64,000 bases of DNA from Leuctra nigra (GCA_934045905.1 OW203768.1:6414316-6478315); one strand, 5' to 3'. Shown: positions 36,487 through 50,385, counted from the stretch's first letter. The notes: generated by a model from the sequence alone, not told the origin. Numbers and translations: made by a program.

Positions 36487-39220
36487 ACCACAAGCCGTCT
36501 GAGTACTTGCTCATCCAATTCCAGGCAAATTATATGTAAATATATTTAAAGCCGGACTGAAAATTCCAATTAATTAATAAGAAGATTAAATAGATATGAG
36601 TTTCTGAGACTTTGCTCTTTGAAGATTCCACTTTCGAGTTATAATTTCATACTCTGGGTTTTGAATATTCGATAAAGCCGACAAAGAAAGGAGAAATTTG
36701 AATCAAATTCGAGTGAAATTCGCAGTGTTGGGTTTGTTTTGATTGAATTAAATTGCAAATCTGTTTCGTGTGTTCGAAGATAAAATGGTGATCCGACTCA
36801 AGGATATCTGAAACGTTGTTTTAATAAGCTGTTTGAACAGGATTTACAGGAATGTAAATTGTAGGCTTATTTGTGATTGGCATCGACTTAATTTCCAACG
36901 TAGATAAACCCTATAAACAATTAAAATATTGCTTCCAGCACAAATATAAATACGTTTGAGGTAGCATCAGATACAATAATAAAAGAGTCTAGAATCAAGA
37001 TACAACATTGAGCCAAACTTTTATATAATAAATTCAATTCGTTTTAATTTAATATTTGGAAAAGTGAGAGCTTTGAGGATATATGTGGAGAGAACTAAGC
37101 TTGATAATGGTATCAACGAAGACGAGGGCAATGAATAGGAGAAGTAGAATTGTGAAAAGAGGGAAGGACAGGAGGCCGATGGTAATAGAATCTGGGAAGA
37201 CTTTAAGTAGAAAAGACCATGGAATGATTTACAGTTTTATGGTTTTAGAGAGAAAAAAGATGAAGTAGGAGAAGATTCTCCAGCTTTTTCCAAATTTAAT
37301 TTAGTTGCGTTTGATATCCATACAGATCTCATATTCAGATCTGTTATTGTTACCAATAGTAGTAAATACAGGGAATGTATATATCTGCATAAAGACAGTA
37401 GGTTATATGATTTGAGAGCATGAGTGTACAGTAACTTCGTCGCGCTCCCACTTGACGTGTTGAACTTTGCCGCTGAGTGGCAGATGAGTCGCTCGGTTGT
37501 CTGCACAACAAGCAGCTTGACGGCTGCGGTGCACATTCCCTGTCATCGGGGAGGAACTATTGATTGGCATTTACCGACGAGGAAACTCCTTCATTAGGGA
37601 GGATGCTTAGAACTTAAGATATTTCAGAAGACGGGAGCGTTAACTGTGCGTGTTTAGGACAACAGTTTTACCAGATTACTAATTGAATGTCTTCCTGGGG
37701 AACTTTGCTAGAACTTCTCCATTGTTCTCAAGTGTGAGTGCAATTAGTGTTAAGTCTTACCGAAATGCGAACACCAACATGACGTTATCCACACAAAACA
37801 CATTAAAATATCCGTTCTACTTTCACAGAAAGTGTCCATAATCACAGCAAATACCTTACACAAAGGATTTTAAAAAATGTCGAAACGAGCAAAACCAGAG
37901 ACAATTTTAGTAAATTTTCACTAAAATTAACATAATAACGGATGTAAAACAAAAGAAATTATATCAATAATAAATACAATAAAGCACTTACAATGTAACA
38001 AAAATACTTTGACATTGCATGTTGTTCATATGACCAAGATTTCAGCACTAATCAGTAATCACTCAACTTTTGTACCTCCTTGTAAATTGTGTTAAGTATT
38101 TCTTTACCCTCTCTATAAGCGTAGGTAAATAAAATCACACGCCTAGTCAAGTTCCTTTCATCCAAACTCCATCCACACTTTACTCCCTCATTAATCCACT
38201 GCATTTTTAACTCCATTACCCGTCAAAATCCAAAGCTCATGCGAAAACATCACCTAAACCCGCTGTCTTCCACATAATCATGTCAATATGAAAATTTCAC
38301 CGAAAGTCCTTTAATCTCTCGGCTCCTGTACGAGCTTAATACATTGAATTATAGATGAGCTTTTCTCATTGCTCCCATAATCTTACACCAGCCTACATAT
38401 TGCGGCTGCTAACCAAGGTCTGTATAGTGCGAGAAGAGCTTAGCGGTCAGAGCTCTTAGAGGGGCTGTCAATGATAACCCAGCTGGGCTAATTGCAGCCT
38501 GGATTAGACGACAAAACACTTGGATTAAAGTAGACGGGGTTAGCGGGAAATGTGGATGTTATAGAAAAGTGGGGAACAACTGAAATTTATATTTAGACTG
38601 TTAAAGCGTCATTGTTTTATCTCGGTGGCTGTCTATGTTGGTTATCTATAAAAATTATAATTTTATTTCATATAATGTTTGCTTTATTCGATGAAAGTGC
38701 CGTGCAAGCTAAACGCAACCCGCAAAATACATGTGTACAGAGGGATGCATAACCATTTAAAAAAGTGAATTGATATAGGCATGATTTTTAAATCTGGAAT
38801 TGGTATCATTACTAGGTAATATACACCTATAGATATAGAATATACACCTATACACCTTATCTATTTTAAATAATATGGACATAACTGAGAATATTCTTTT
38901 GTTCTACTAAACGAATGTAATTTTGGGTAATCCCTTTATGCGTCTTCCATCTGTGAAGTCAGGTACAAAGCTGCCTGTATCATCCAATAATATATTTGTT
39001 GGCAATGTTATCGTTCCTCGAGATTGGATGCTGCAACATCAAAACCGATTCATTATTGCCGTTGCGATGGCAACCGATCTTGTCAACTCTATTATGTGGA
39101 ACCGATGACCTCATTAGTTTCGACTCGGCTGTCTCACGGCATGGAAGAAATGAGATGGAAAGAAAGTAAAGAAAACCGTTCATTGGACCGACGAGGGTCA
39201 CTTCATTTATACAATTCGGT
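36487..39220. other. Intronic stretch, no gene seen
   Basis: AT-rich. Slightly GC-richer parts at about 37440-37560 and 38440-38540 may be conserved non-coding sequence. No supported exon. Confidence 0.4.
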
Positions 39221-39224
39221 ATCT

Positions 39225-39365
39225 TACATGACGAAGTCCATTCAATGATTCAGAGCTCAAAACCCAATAATTTTGCTTTCTTCGAATCTTATGGTGTTAC
39301 ATGTCAATTTGACAGATGGTACTTCAATATTACTGTAGGTATCTTTGTACTGAAAACTATTAACA
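39225..39365 (+). repeat. Dispersed repeat family B copy
   Basis: 'GAAGTCCATTCAATGATTCA' followed by 'ACTTCAATATTACTGTAGGT', parallel to 11388-11505. Degraded. Confidence 0.5.
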
Positions 39366-39411
39366 TGATGAAGTTTGATTTCATTTTGGGTTTGCGTTTT
39401 CGTTTTTTTTT

Positions 39412-39451
39412 AATCACAAGTCCAGAAACCGATCATGGCAGACTTGTGATT
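39412..39451. repeat. Short perfect hairpin
   Basis: AATCACAAGTC (39412-39422) pairs with GACTTGTGATT (39441-39451), 18-nt loop. Confidence 0.6.
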
Positions 39452-40539
39452 GTCGGAAACGCAAAAAGCAAGAAATGTTCTATGTGGCCACGGCATAAGA
39501 TACAGCATTTATTTCACATTTATAGGTTGTTCAAATGAAGATACTCGAAAATAAAACACTCCACTAATGCGTTTTATCTACAAAACAAGACTCATCAGAA
39601 CCAGTTATCGTCATAATAAAATATTTAATGTGTCAAAAGTTACACGAACATTTTGTGTACAAAGATTCTTTACATTACTCTGATGTCGTCTCTAGCGCAT
39701 CTTTCAGAACAACATCATTAAAATATGAAATGCAACTGGCACAAACAAGTAAATAACCTCATTTGTCTGACATTGTGCTCAACTAATGTTCTGTTTTGCT
39801 GTTGTCTCTAGTGCATTATCACATTCATTCGTCACCGCTAATTTCCCTTCCCTGCTGAGAGCCAAAACGCTTGACACGCTTGGCAATGTCAACGCGGATG
39901 ACACAAGCAGTTAGCCTACATTCTTGCTGTTTCCTGGAATACGGGAATTATGTTGATGCGATTAAATTGTCGGGAACAATGAGGACTTTATGAAGGAATG
40001 TAATCATATTTCAGGGACTCGACGAGGGGTTGTAGAAATGTAATAATTATCTCACAGTTACTTTTAAAAATAATTATTTTTGCGTACCTGGAGGGACATA
40101 TTGTAGAGCGGGTAAAATATTGAGAAAATAATAAAATTTAGTTTGTAAAACGTACACTGAAACCAATTAAAAACGGTACTTTGCACAAAACGGATTGGCT
40201 TCTGGTCAGGTTCCTTGACAATAAATCCTTGTTATTATCAATGAAATCAGAGCTCACCTACTAGAGTTATATAATGTATTAGCACAGACTTCATAGGATG
40301 ATGCTATCAAACCTTATCAGACAATCATTTTCTTTCGAGGTACCGTTTATTATTTGTTCGAGTGTTTATCTCGTGATGAAACCTCCACCTGAGCAGGTTA
40401 AATATTGAGAAATTAATAAAATATAGTTTGTGAAACATTCCAAGTGATAGTAACTAAAGTGAAGTGAATTAATTAACTTTGCGCTCCGTACGCGAGTGTC
40501 GCCATTTTCTTTTTCCGTAATCGTCTATCCATTTCTATG

Positions 40540-40738
40540 CCTTAAGCCCCATTTACACGGCAATTGCTTGAACAACTTCTGCGTCACATTCCTATTTTTC
40601 ATTCAATTTTGCATTTACACGACGCAACTTTCTGTCACAGAACTTAAAACATGTTCTAATTTCCATTCAAGAAGTGTGACACAGAAGTGTGGCACAGAAG
40701 TTATACAAGAAATTGCACCGTGTAAATTGGGCTTTAGG
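40540..40738. mobile_element. ~200-bp MITE with TIRs
   Basis: Left end 'CCTTAAGCCCCATTTACACG' and right end 'CGTGTAAATTGGGCTTTAGG' are inverted copies. The interior has diverged 'ACTTCTG.GTCACA' pieces in both orientations. No transposase. Superfamily not assigned. Confidence 0.8.
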
Positions 40739-43390
40739 GTTGAAAGCCACATGCTCAAGAAGAATTGCGTTCTCAAGTTGACATTTGCGATATCTAATAT
40801 ATTTATGGATGGAATTCAGTAGACTATGCGTACTTGAGTCGATAAATCTGGAAATTATTTTGAGCATAAGGTCAGTAACCGTCAAAACTTTGTTACATTT
40901 GTATGCTATATTTTTATAACTGACGATAAACAAATTCAGTATTTCAATAAAAACAACAATTATTTTAGCAGTAGGTCCTCGCCATAAAAATTATACTAGT
41001 GCTTGGAAGACACAATGAAACGAAGACGTCATCTCATATTTATAACGCCATCATGTTTCTTCGCGTCTTTAAAGATAAGCAACTCACATCTTTATGCACC
41101 TTCACATAAGCCATATAGGTAACTTTTCTTCTTAGCATTCAAAGAGGATCTTCTGTTTTGTTAAAGCGTTTCAATTTTCTTTCATCTTCTCTTCCTCAAA
41201 GGATATTTATAATAAAATATTAACGACGAAGTGCCCCTGTGTGCGAGTAAGATCACATTATCATCTGTTAAAAGTTTTAAATACTTGTGAGCCGCCTTTT
41301 GTCTGAAATTCTCATGAACTATCTTCGTGTACTTTCTTACCTTCGATGAAACTCAGGTGTGTGTTCTATAAATTAAGCTAATGGTTAGGTTTTAGAATTA
41401 AATTTCGCAAAAGCGGGTTCACTTATGATTAAATATCACATACGATATGATCAGTTTCAGTGTACTTTCATTTTCATTTCACATTTCATTTACATATACT
41501 CATTTTCAGTATAAAAACAACTGGCGAATATATCTTGAATGATCTAAAATGAATTCAAACCCCAAACAATTTGTTTTATAAATTACATTTATCTTTACTT
41601 AGTTCTATTTAAGTACTACAATTTAGTACACAGAAAGAAGGAAATAAACATATGTGAATTGACTTCAGTTATTGAGGTAAATATGCTTCTTAAAATGTTT
41701 ACTTTGTCAAAAACCCACTTAGAGTCCGGTTAACCTTAATGGATGAGCTTTGTGCTTTTAAGTGTACTTTGGCAAACCTATAGGCTTTTAAACAAATATA
41801 TTCTCTTAGAGGTAGAACCCTTTTCTGTGTATTCTATTCTATATCTCTCTTGAATTGTTACAAAGTATAAAAACAAACCTAAAAAGCTGATTCAAGTTTT
41901 GTTTCATAAACTTGTTAAAAACTGTAATTGAAATGATTTACTTCATTTTCTTGCTCCAAGAGCTTATTAAAGTAAGCTCCTACTTTCATCTGGGAACATA
42001 ATAAGAACACGGTGAGCTACATGCTCATGAATCTTTGTTAAAAGCGAATAAAACGCAGTTCTGTGATTTACTTCTCCTCCCGCTGGTTTCTGTGCGAGAC
42101 AGATTTCATGAGAGCTGTTCCCAACAGAATGCGGCACAATCGTTCAGGATGTATGGCTGATGCTGGAGATAAAATCCTTGTGACGCTTTCAAAGCTGTTT
42201 CCGAGAACAAGGGGGCAGAGGATTGGTTATTACTTGACTGATTTTGAGTCGCAACCGGATTAAAATTAGCGGAGACAAAAACGTATTAAAGATGTTACAA
42301 ACATATTTTTACAAAGACTCCATCTGGAAGAAAAATTGTTCATCGAATGCTTGGTTTAGATGAAGATCAAGTTTTTGAATGAAGACTATGGAGATAAATG
42401 TTTAACTACCTGAACATGTTTCAATAATGTTTTTCTCGTAACATTATTCAGGTTTTGTCGTTTTACTTGGTTGTATTGCAGCTGTGTAAATATGTAAATT
42501 ATGTCTGTATCTTGAGTTTCAGTCTTGTGGGAAATGGTTAAAACAATATTTTCTCTATTACATTATTATCAAACTGCAATATGATGATTTTAAAACGTAA
42601 ACATGTAACGATCATGATATTAGGCGATTAGATGCTGATGAGTCAAAGTGATTCACAATAATAATATTGTTTGTTAATAAACATTCACAACAATGATTAA
42701 CTTGTATGTGTAATCTATGACTTAGCTTACCAAATAGAACCGCAATGTTTTCGTCAGATAACTCAGATTATTAATCTTATTGTAATTTACATCCTTTAAT
42801 AATGAGATATACGTATTATGCGAATCCCCTTCAAAAGCTAGACAAGGAAACAATGTAAAGATTGTTTAATGTGATTTCATTGTTTTGTGATAATACGAAT
42901 CACAATCTAATATAGCGTTCAGCAAGGATATTAATTTAGTTTGTACTTTTGAATATAAATTGCTTTTGTGAATAATTATTACCATGATTTCAAAGTCAAA
43001 TCGTATTATATCAAAGACACGGAACTTTTAAAAAACAATTTCATCCACTTTTCTCTGCGAGTAGTTCTGCTTTTGCAGCGCAATCATCTCTGAAGAAAAG
43101 GCTGGAGGAAATAAGAGTGATAACAAATCGCTTGAGCGAGAGAATATAATTGCCAGGATTCACTTAGAGCCCGGGCAATGAAAGATCCCGCTGGGGACAG
43201 TGTAGAAGACAGCTGTTATCACTGATCATCAGATCGCGAGCTCTAGCAGTGATATCTTCAGATATTGTCCGTGGTGAAACAGAGAAATAAGTACTTACAT
43301 GTTTCCGAAAATTAAATAGAAGAGTTTATGGCTTTTTTTATTCACTAAGAGCAGATACTAATACAAAAACTTGTCATTTTATAATGGGCA
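40739..43390. other. Intronic stretch, no gene seen
   Basis: AT-rich, with a less AT-rich block at about 42040-42260 and another at about 43040-43260. No exon with supported splice sites and no strong inverted repeat. Confidence 0.4.
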
Positions 43391-43393
43391 ATT

Positions 43394-43490
43394 TGTTTGT
43401 TTGTTTGTATATTTATTGACTTATTTATGTATTTATTTATTTGTTTATTTATTTATTTATTTGTTTGTTTGTTTGTTTGTTTGTTTGTAA
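43394..43490 (+). repeat. TTTG/TTTA tetranucleotide microsatellite
   Basis: Runs of (TTTG)n, then (TTTA)n with interruptions, then about seven TTTG units. The 65-codon ORF rich in Phe/Leu/Ile/Cys across it is an artefact of the repeat. Confidence 0.9.
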
Positions 43491-44044
43491 TTGTGTTATT
43501 TGAGATGATTGACAGTTCCTTTTTGACACAATTTAACATTCGCATAGGCCATAAGTTTCCTATTATTTTTGATCGCAATACTTTTCTTAGTTAATAATCG
43601 AAAATATCCTGTTATCCAAACAATTAGACATCACTAATTTATTATACTTATATAATTTTAAGAAAATTATGTCACAAAGACTAATTTTGACGTTCATTTA
43701 TTACATAATTGTCTATTTGTAACTTAGCATCGCTTGTCCGTGTTTTGACAATTGTTTCTATACATGAGTTCGTAACTTTATGACCGTAACTAACGCTATT
43801 ATTACGCAGCCTCTTTACTTCTGGACCCTTATTAAATATTCATTTTAGGTTTGACTTCCGTTGGGACTAGCATTGTTCTCCGAGTCCAAGGCCAGTCCTG
43901 CAATGTCATTTGTGCAGCTAGAACAGAACCGTATTAGCTATTTGAGTTACTAGATAAGGGCCCTGATATCCAGAAACTATATAGGTAAGCATCTACAGAA
44001 TATTGTGATATTTCATGCTTATAAACACTAATCTGCCCCCAAAA

Positions 44045-44400
44045 AACTCAAAATATGGATTTTACAAATGGTAGCATATGTGGGATTTTGTTTCAACTTT
44101 TTCTTTAGTATATAACGTGAGAGTAACTACGTGAAAGAAAAAGTATACTCAATTTAACACAAATCTGTCAAAGCGCAAAATATTAATTTTACAAGTGGTG
44201 ACAGATGTGAGATTTTATATTTTAACATTTTCTTTAGTGTATAACTTGAGAGTTACTACGTGAGAGAAATAGTAAACTCCATTTTACACAAATCTGTCAA
44301 AGAACAAAATATTAACTTTACAAATGTTGACAGATGGTGGAATTCATATTTTAATATCATCTGTAGTGTATAACCTGAGAGTTGCTACTTGTTCTAACAT
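44045..44400 (+). repeat. Three-copy ~128-bp tandem repeat
   Basis: 'AAAATATGGATTTTACAAAT' (44049), 'AAAATATTAATTTTACAAGT' (44179) and 'AAAATATTAACTTTACAAAT' (44307) start successive units, each continuing with GAGAGTTACTACGTGA-like blocks. Related in core to 10300-10960 and to about 45300. Confidence 0.8.
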
Positions 44401-44542
44401 TTTGAATTTTGTAATTGTACTGGCTGTCTTGCAACTCTCCCCGCTGACTGTAGCCAATTAGCCTTGGCGCTTGCACTCCTCGCGCGATGAAACCGAGGTG
44501 GCGTATGTCTGCAAGATTATACACACATTTATTATCCCAGCA

Positions 44543-44566
44543 CGGAGAGAGAGAGAGAGAGAGAAG
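44543..44566 (+). repeat. GA dinucleotide microsatellite
   Basis: About ten GA units within 'CGGAGAGAGAGAGAGA'. Confidence 0.85.
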
Positions 44567-45578
44567 AAAGTCTTATTAAGGCGGTGGATGAGGCAGAAAA
44601 ATAATTACTATTCCTTTCTTAGCATTGAGATAATGCGAAGTCGAGTGAAATCCCGACAAGATGCAGTCGAGAGAAATGAAGAGATAGGATGGTGTTCAAA
44701 AACATCGGACGTCGATCGCTGTTACGAAAAGGAGCACCGAATGTTTTTGCTTATGTTGAAGGCTTCAGTTCGTTACCATACTCGTATAACGATGACTCCA
44801 TAATGATATCATGGATGCTTTCGAAACCATCGAGTGATAGTTAGGCAGTGATAGAAATTGAAAGTAGTAACACTTTCGAAAGTACTTTAGTAAAGTACGC
44901 AAATGCAAAAAGTATATTGTCATATGTTTTAAAGAGTTGCCGATAATTGGTAAAATATTAGACGACTTGCTGACTTGTCAGATTGTCAATGTAACACATT
45001 GATAATATTTCGCTTGATAATGTTTGTTTTTGGAATAGAGTTCTGTTTTAAGGTTTTGGTTAGTCATATGAAATAAAACCAAAATGCATTGGTACCATTT
45101 TCATGATCCTCTTCAATTTAAATACAACTTGCTTGGATTGTCCTTTATACTCATGTACCTATCAGGAAGTTATAGTTTGATAGACTGCGTAAAACTTGTT
45201 GGCCAAGAATACTTAAAACGCTGGAAACATTACAATTCAAAAGTTTATACAACAACAGCATGAATCTGTATAATTAATTAATACAACACATTTTAGTAGC
45301 TCTACAAATGGTAGCAGATGTAGGATTTTAATGTAAAGATTTTATGTACTTTATAACTATATACCAACTAATAATTTTCTGACAGTGAGAGCTCTAAAAT
45401 GCATATAAAACTGTAATAAAAGAGGAAAGAATTTAAAACCATGACAGAATCCATAAATAACTCTATCAATAACGTATTCAAAAAATCGTTTTTTCCCAAC
45501 GTATTTGTCTCTAGGTACAAACAAACACTCTCCACGTCCTATCTACCTCGTTTGAAAAACACTCTGAGGGACGTGTGT

Positions 45579-45605
45579 GGGGCGGGGGCGGGCGGGGGGG
45601 AGGGG
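45579..45605 (+). other. G-quadruplex-prone tract
   Basis: GGGGCGGGGGCGGGCGGGGG continuing into GGAGGGG: at least four G runs of three or more with one-base loops, on the transcribed gene's coding strand, hence possibly forming in the pre-mRNA. Confidence 0.7.
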
Positions 45606-46855
45606 AGCACCGAGATCAGTGATGGTGTTTGCTCAATTGTTTCACCCTGGATAGCTATGTAAATCCTCCGTCGGGTTCGAACCGGGAGCGTGATCTCCAT
45701 GCCAGCCGATGCAGAGAGCTCACTGCCGGGGATATTACAGACTGATTGCTTTCAATTCTCACAAGTGAACGTTCAGACACTCAAACGGTTTTATTTATTC
45801 TTGGCTGAGTGAATATTGTCGATTGATCTCTGCAGGATCGTATTACACATACCAAGGGTTAATTGCGGAGGTCCAAACGTTGCTTAGAAAGAGCTGAAAG
45901 ATAACATGAATGTATTTCTAGAAAGATCGGAGAGTGACGAAGATAATCTCTCGCCAGGATGCGCCTAAATCGAAATGAAATGTTCGTAAGATAATGTACC
46001 GGGAGGCAGTGGATTAGATATTAAAAAGTCTGCCAAAATTTGTACAGTTCCGTACATGCACTTGCAAAAACGGCATAAGTAGTACTGTTGAAGTTTTCCA
46101 TGGAGAACCAAAATGACAAAAATACGATTTGTTACGAGTCTTACACTTTTGAATACTAATCTTCATCATCATTCATCAAGAATTGAGCGGAGGAATAATC
46201 CTATCTAGTATGAAAACTGCCTGAATTGTACCACTATGTGGATGTTAGACACGTTTTAACCCTTATGCCCCAATAGTGTTTCTCCACATTCTATTGTGAC
46301 TGGAGACACATTAGTATTATGCTGTAACCTCTTTTTAACGATTAAAGCACCGACCCTATATTTACTGTAATGCAATTCTTGTTCTGGAGTGTGTATAAAT
46401 GGGTTTCTTTTCCTCTCGGAATGAACGAGTAAGATCTCCTTGGCTGGTTTTCTCGCTGCAAGTGAAGCAAGATCAGTGATAAAAATAACAAGTGGCCGCA
46501 AACTGCGTCGGAGTTACTCGAATAAAACCGATGGAAATCTTATTTAAAGTGACGTTTCGCGGGAAACTTGCTGCGTGGAAAAGTGGAAAGTTTTACTTCT
46601 CTCGGAGATCGTTTAAGAGGGTTTTTTCTTCTACCAGAATTTATTTAAAAGGAAGAAATTTGTTATCCCGGGCAACCTTTTTTTCCCCTGACAAGGCAAC
46701 TATTGCAGGAAGATTCGGGACTGAATATGTTTTATTTCACAGTCTAAACGTCGTTTTAACCGAAACTGTTCAAAGTATTTTCTTTTCGCTCGTTATTAAA
46801 AGATCGTAGCATTCGCTATTACAAGACAATATGCCATTTTCTCAGTGTATTTGTA
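45606..46855. other. Intronic stretch, no gene seen
   Basis: No clear repeat. A GC-moderate block at about 46400-46730 contains an open frame of 105 codons (46492-46809, non-ATG start) without recognisable features. Confidence 0.4.
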
Positions 46856-46859
46856 TTTT

Positions 46860-47280
46860 TGTTTGGGTATGCAATGCATCAGTAACCATTCAACCAATTG
46901 ATTCGAAATTATGCACACTCGTCATGTGAGCGGTACATGTATAGTTTTTGAACGAGATCCTGTGATTGGTTGAAAATTAAAAATGGAACCGTTTGACCAA
47001 TCAACTTCAAATTTGGCATGGTCATTGAGCTTGGTAATTTTCAGCCTATAATCGGTCAAGAAATTGAGAAGTAATTGATTTTTTATTGACATATTTTGCT
47101 TGTTTTAAAATATTTGTTAAATTATCAAATTTATTTCAATTCCAATATCACTGCTACTTTGTCTTCATAGAGGCTACCAAGTCCTTTAAAGCAGCAAAAA
47201 TAATCACAAGAATATTAGTTCGCATGCAATACGAAGGCTCGCTTATCAATGCGTTGCACAGAGAGTTTTTCTTCATGTTA
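46860..47280 (+). repeat. Dispersed repeat family A copy
   Basis: 'CATTCAACCAATTGATTCGA', 'GAACCGTTTGACCAATCAAC', 'TTTGGCATGGTCATTGAG' and a terminal 'GCTCGCTTATCAATGCGTTG' in the usual order. A separate partial copy of the 5' part lies at about 47655-47810. Confidence 0.7.
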
Positions 47281-47654
47281 TGCAAACTTGCTCTACCTAG
47301 ATGTCCTGCAGTCGCGTTACATTATGACTCCATCTTGAGTCCTCCATTGATCCATGTAACTCAGGTCTGATGGTCTGCTAACACACACAGTGTAATCCGG
47401 TAGGGAAAGCCGTCAAGTGTAATTGGGCGGTCGGTGAAGGTAGAACAAAATTATCCGCGAAGTTGAAACATCGTACAAAATGTATGTAAGTGGAAGCTGA
47501 AAGTGTATTGTTTTAATCCACTGGTCAGCACAGTTAGCGATATACTTTGTGATTTGGTAATACTGTGCTGGGGGGTAATCTCTTTTAATTGAACGAGCAT
47601 TGCGAACGTTTCTAAGTGACTCTTTATCTGCTTTTTAGTGATTTTGTAGACCAT

Positions 47655-47810
47655 TCCATGTCAACTAATCGGTGTCAAATTTTGAGCACACACTAATGCC
47701 ATACGAGTGGTGACAAGTATAGTTTTTTGAACGAAATCCTGTGATTGGTTTGAAAATGAATAATGGTACTACTTGTTTTTTAATACAGATCTTGTGATGG
47801 AACGATTAAG
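47655..47810 (+). repeat. Partial dispersed repeat family A copy
   Basis: 'CTAATCGGTGTCAAATTTTG' then 'GAACGAAATCCTGTGATTGG', corresponding to the 5' half of the family (compare 46950-46970). Confidence 0.5.
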
Positions 47811-49175
47811 ACTCGTGATACCTGATTTAGCGTCACTTGAAAAGAAACCAATATGCATGTTATGCTGAATGGATCTATACTTTATTTATTTTTGGATCCA
47901 AGTTTTTTTATTTGGATTCTCAAATAATTTTATAATTTTATTTGAGATTATTAACTTGATGTTATTTTAAAGTTTTAACGTATTTTACATTAGAGTTAAT
48001 CGATAACGCTGTTCCTTACCTTAAGAAATTTCAGGGATAAATACCAACATACAGATCACGCCTCGTAACCAACATTTTAATTACCTATTATCATCGCAGT
48101 CATTCACAGACACAAAATTACTGTTTGATAGAAGTTGAGGCCGACTATAGTTTAGTTCTCGCGTATCTCAGATAGTTAAATTCTTCTTCAACTCTTCAGA
48201 ACTCATCAAGAAGATCTTTTCACCGCTTCAGAAATTCCTCGAGGATTATTATTAATCTAAAACAATTCCCTCCTTCGAGGATTGTACATTCAAATTCCGG
48301 TTCCAGCCGAGAGAAATGAGTCGAGCATCGCACGTGTTCGGGGAACCCATTTCATTACCCCCGAAATGTTGCTAATCTCTTTGACTTTGAACCCCGACGA
48401 ATGATTTTCAGAGCATATCTTTCGACTCGACTTTCGAGGAGGTTTCCATTCGAGAATTGTCTGAGAAATTCACTGACTTTTAAGTGATTACGACGAAGAA
48501 GATTTAATGAAAGCAAGTCTGGGGACAATCTGAGTTTGATAATCATGATTAAAGTTACAATCTCACAGCCACATTGAATAAACGAAATATACCGTTAGAA
48601 ATACAAAAATTAATCTTCTCGTTTGCATGAAATTTAAAACATTGATAGTCATAACTCAGAAAAAACTTAAAAACTAGGGAGATTAAAACTTATTTCTATG
48701 ATGGAAAAATCATATCAAATTTCAAATTAGAAACTGGGGGCTTTTTGTATTCAATTATTTTTGCACGATGGACATTTTACATATTTTCCATATCAAGTAG
48801 GTACAAAAACCAATAAGAACCATATTATTATAATTATATTAATTCCTGTCATGTTAGTTCCAGCCCTGCACCTGAGAAGTAGAAGGTCCGAAGTCAATTT
48901 TCTTGATTTAGCTTTGTTATTTGGATGCATTACGTATTTGGACCCGGGGTGCCTCTATCGTGACGTCACTCCTACACTTCACGGGTTAATTTCTAATGAT
49001 CAATCTTGCCATGTAAGTCCCGATCGCAACCTTGAAACTAAACGCCCAGGAAATTATCTCGAGCATTTAGATTCACGTATTTTCATTCATTTGGACTGGC
49101 GAAAGTATTTTACGAAAATCATGTCATGCAATAATAACGCAGGAAGGTATGTGGAAATCGGGGTGCCTAGATCTA
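47811..49175. other. Intronic stretch, no gene seen
   Basis: AT-rich with a GC-moderate block at about 48240-48540. An open frame of 180 codons (48761-49303) has a non-ATG start and its 3' part overlaps a family-B repeat, so it is not called a gene. Confidence 0.4.
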
Positions 49176-49179
49176 ATTC

Positions 49180-49370
49180 AGTATGCGAATGGAATCATGT
49201 TTTCAAGTCGATCCATTGCAGTTTTACTGACTTCAACAATTACAGCTTTATATTCAAGTATTCTCTACATAATGACTGGTGTTTCTATTACAAATATGAT
49301 TGAATGAAGGCAGCTGGTTTGAGCGTACCTCGAGAATCATGGAAATGGACCTTCTGCAACGTATAGGTCA
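49180..49370 (-). repeat. Dispersed repeat family B, inverted copy
   Basis: The complement reads 'GGTCCATTTCCATGATTCTC', 'CCTTCATTCAATCATATTTG' and 'AGAGAATACTTGAATATAAA', matching the order in 11388-11505. Confidence 0.6.
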
Positions 49371-50385
49371 CAAATTTTTCTAACATCCAGCCAACTTTAA
49401 TTCAATTATCCTATAATTATGCAAATGCATGAACCTCTTTAAGTAACATTCTGCCGGGCCAAGTAAATAAAAACAAGTCTTTCTTAACTCGATCTTGTGA
49501 TATTAGCAGGGATTTGCGTATTTCTTTTATGCCGAGTAAAAATGTTAATAAACATAATAAAGACTTTCTTCGCAACACTTCCCCGAGATCTAATAAGGAA
49601 CTTTATGGCAATGCTCATAAAAACTTTGGGGATATTTAGGTTAACTATTATTCAGAGGGGTTCGTCTTTCTTAATAAGGCCGAGCAGGCTCCAAGGAAAT
49701 TGGTCAATGAAAAGTTTTAAGAAAATAATAATTCCTTTGAGTGAGATGAAATGGTATTAAGTGAAGGACATAGTTCACTGAAAACAGGAGTTGTATTATA
49801 CAGCGATTTCTATCTGAGAAAGCTAATCTCGTATTATTTTTTTACTACGCTTTTATGAAATTACTTTCTTGTGCGTATACTTAAAGCTGATTTCTTGAGC
49901 TTTTTCATTTCTTATAAACATGTTCGAAATCTTGAATATTAAACATGTAAGCGAAATATTCTTGAAAGAGAAATGTGATCTGTTTGCTACCGGATAAAAT
50001 GTTTGGCAGATAAGTTATCTTTACTGAGCAAGTTGGCTCAGTCAGTCGCTCTGTACTTTAGTCAACGACCGGCTTCTTCCCACCGTAGATCTGACATATT
50101 CTTCAACATATCTCCCTAACATCATCCTGATCATTTATCTGTCGCTAATATTTTAGAATAGTGTAAGATGAAACACAACTAAAAGCAAACTCCTTTCAGC
50201 CCTTTTAGCACGAACCTCTGCTATTTTTTCTGTCCCTGCTACCATACAGGTTACATATTTCTACGATCGAGTTGAAATTTTTCACGCAAAAGGCCATCTA
50301 TAGATGGTAACAGACTGACATTTTTACAAAATCCTCGGAGTAGTTCCAGTACAGTGCAACGTTAAACACCACTAAGGGCAAGTCT
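49371..50385. other. Intronic stretch, mostly featureless
   Basis: An AT-rich block at 49430-49770 has an 87-codon open frame with no features. At about 50200-50340 there is a degraded family-A-like 5' piece ('GATCGAGTTGAAATTTTTCA'). Confidence 0.4.

Noticed and set aside
43397..43594. 65-codon hydrophobic open frame (possible membrane peptide)
   Set aside because: Encoded by the TTTG/TTTA microsatellite.
48761..49303. Plus-strand open frame of 180 codons
   Set aside because: Non-ATG start, no domain, AT-driven composition, and its 3' part coincides with an inverted copy of dispersed repeat family B.
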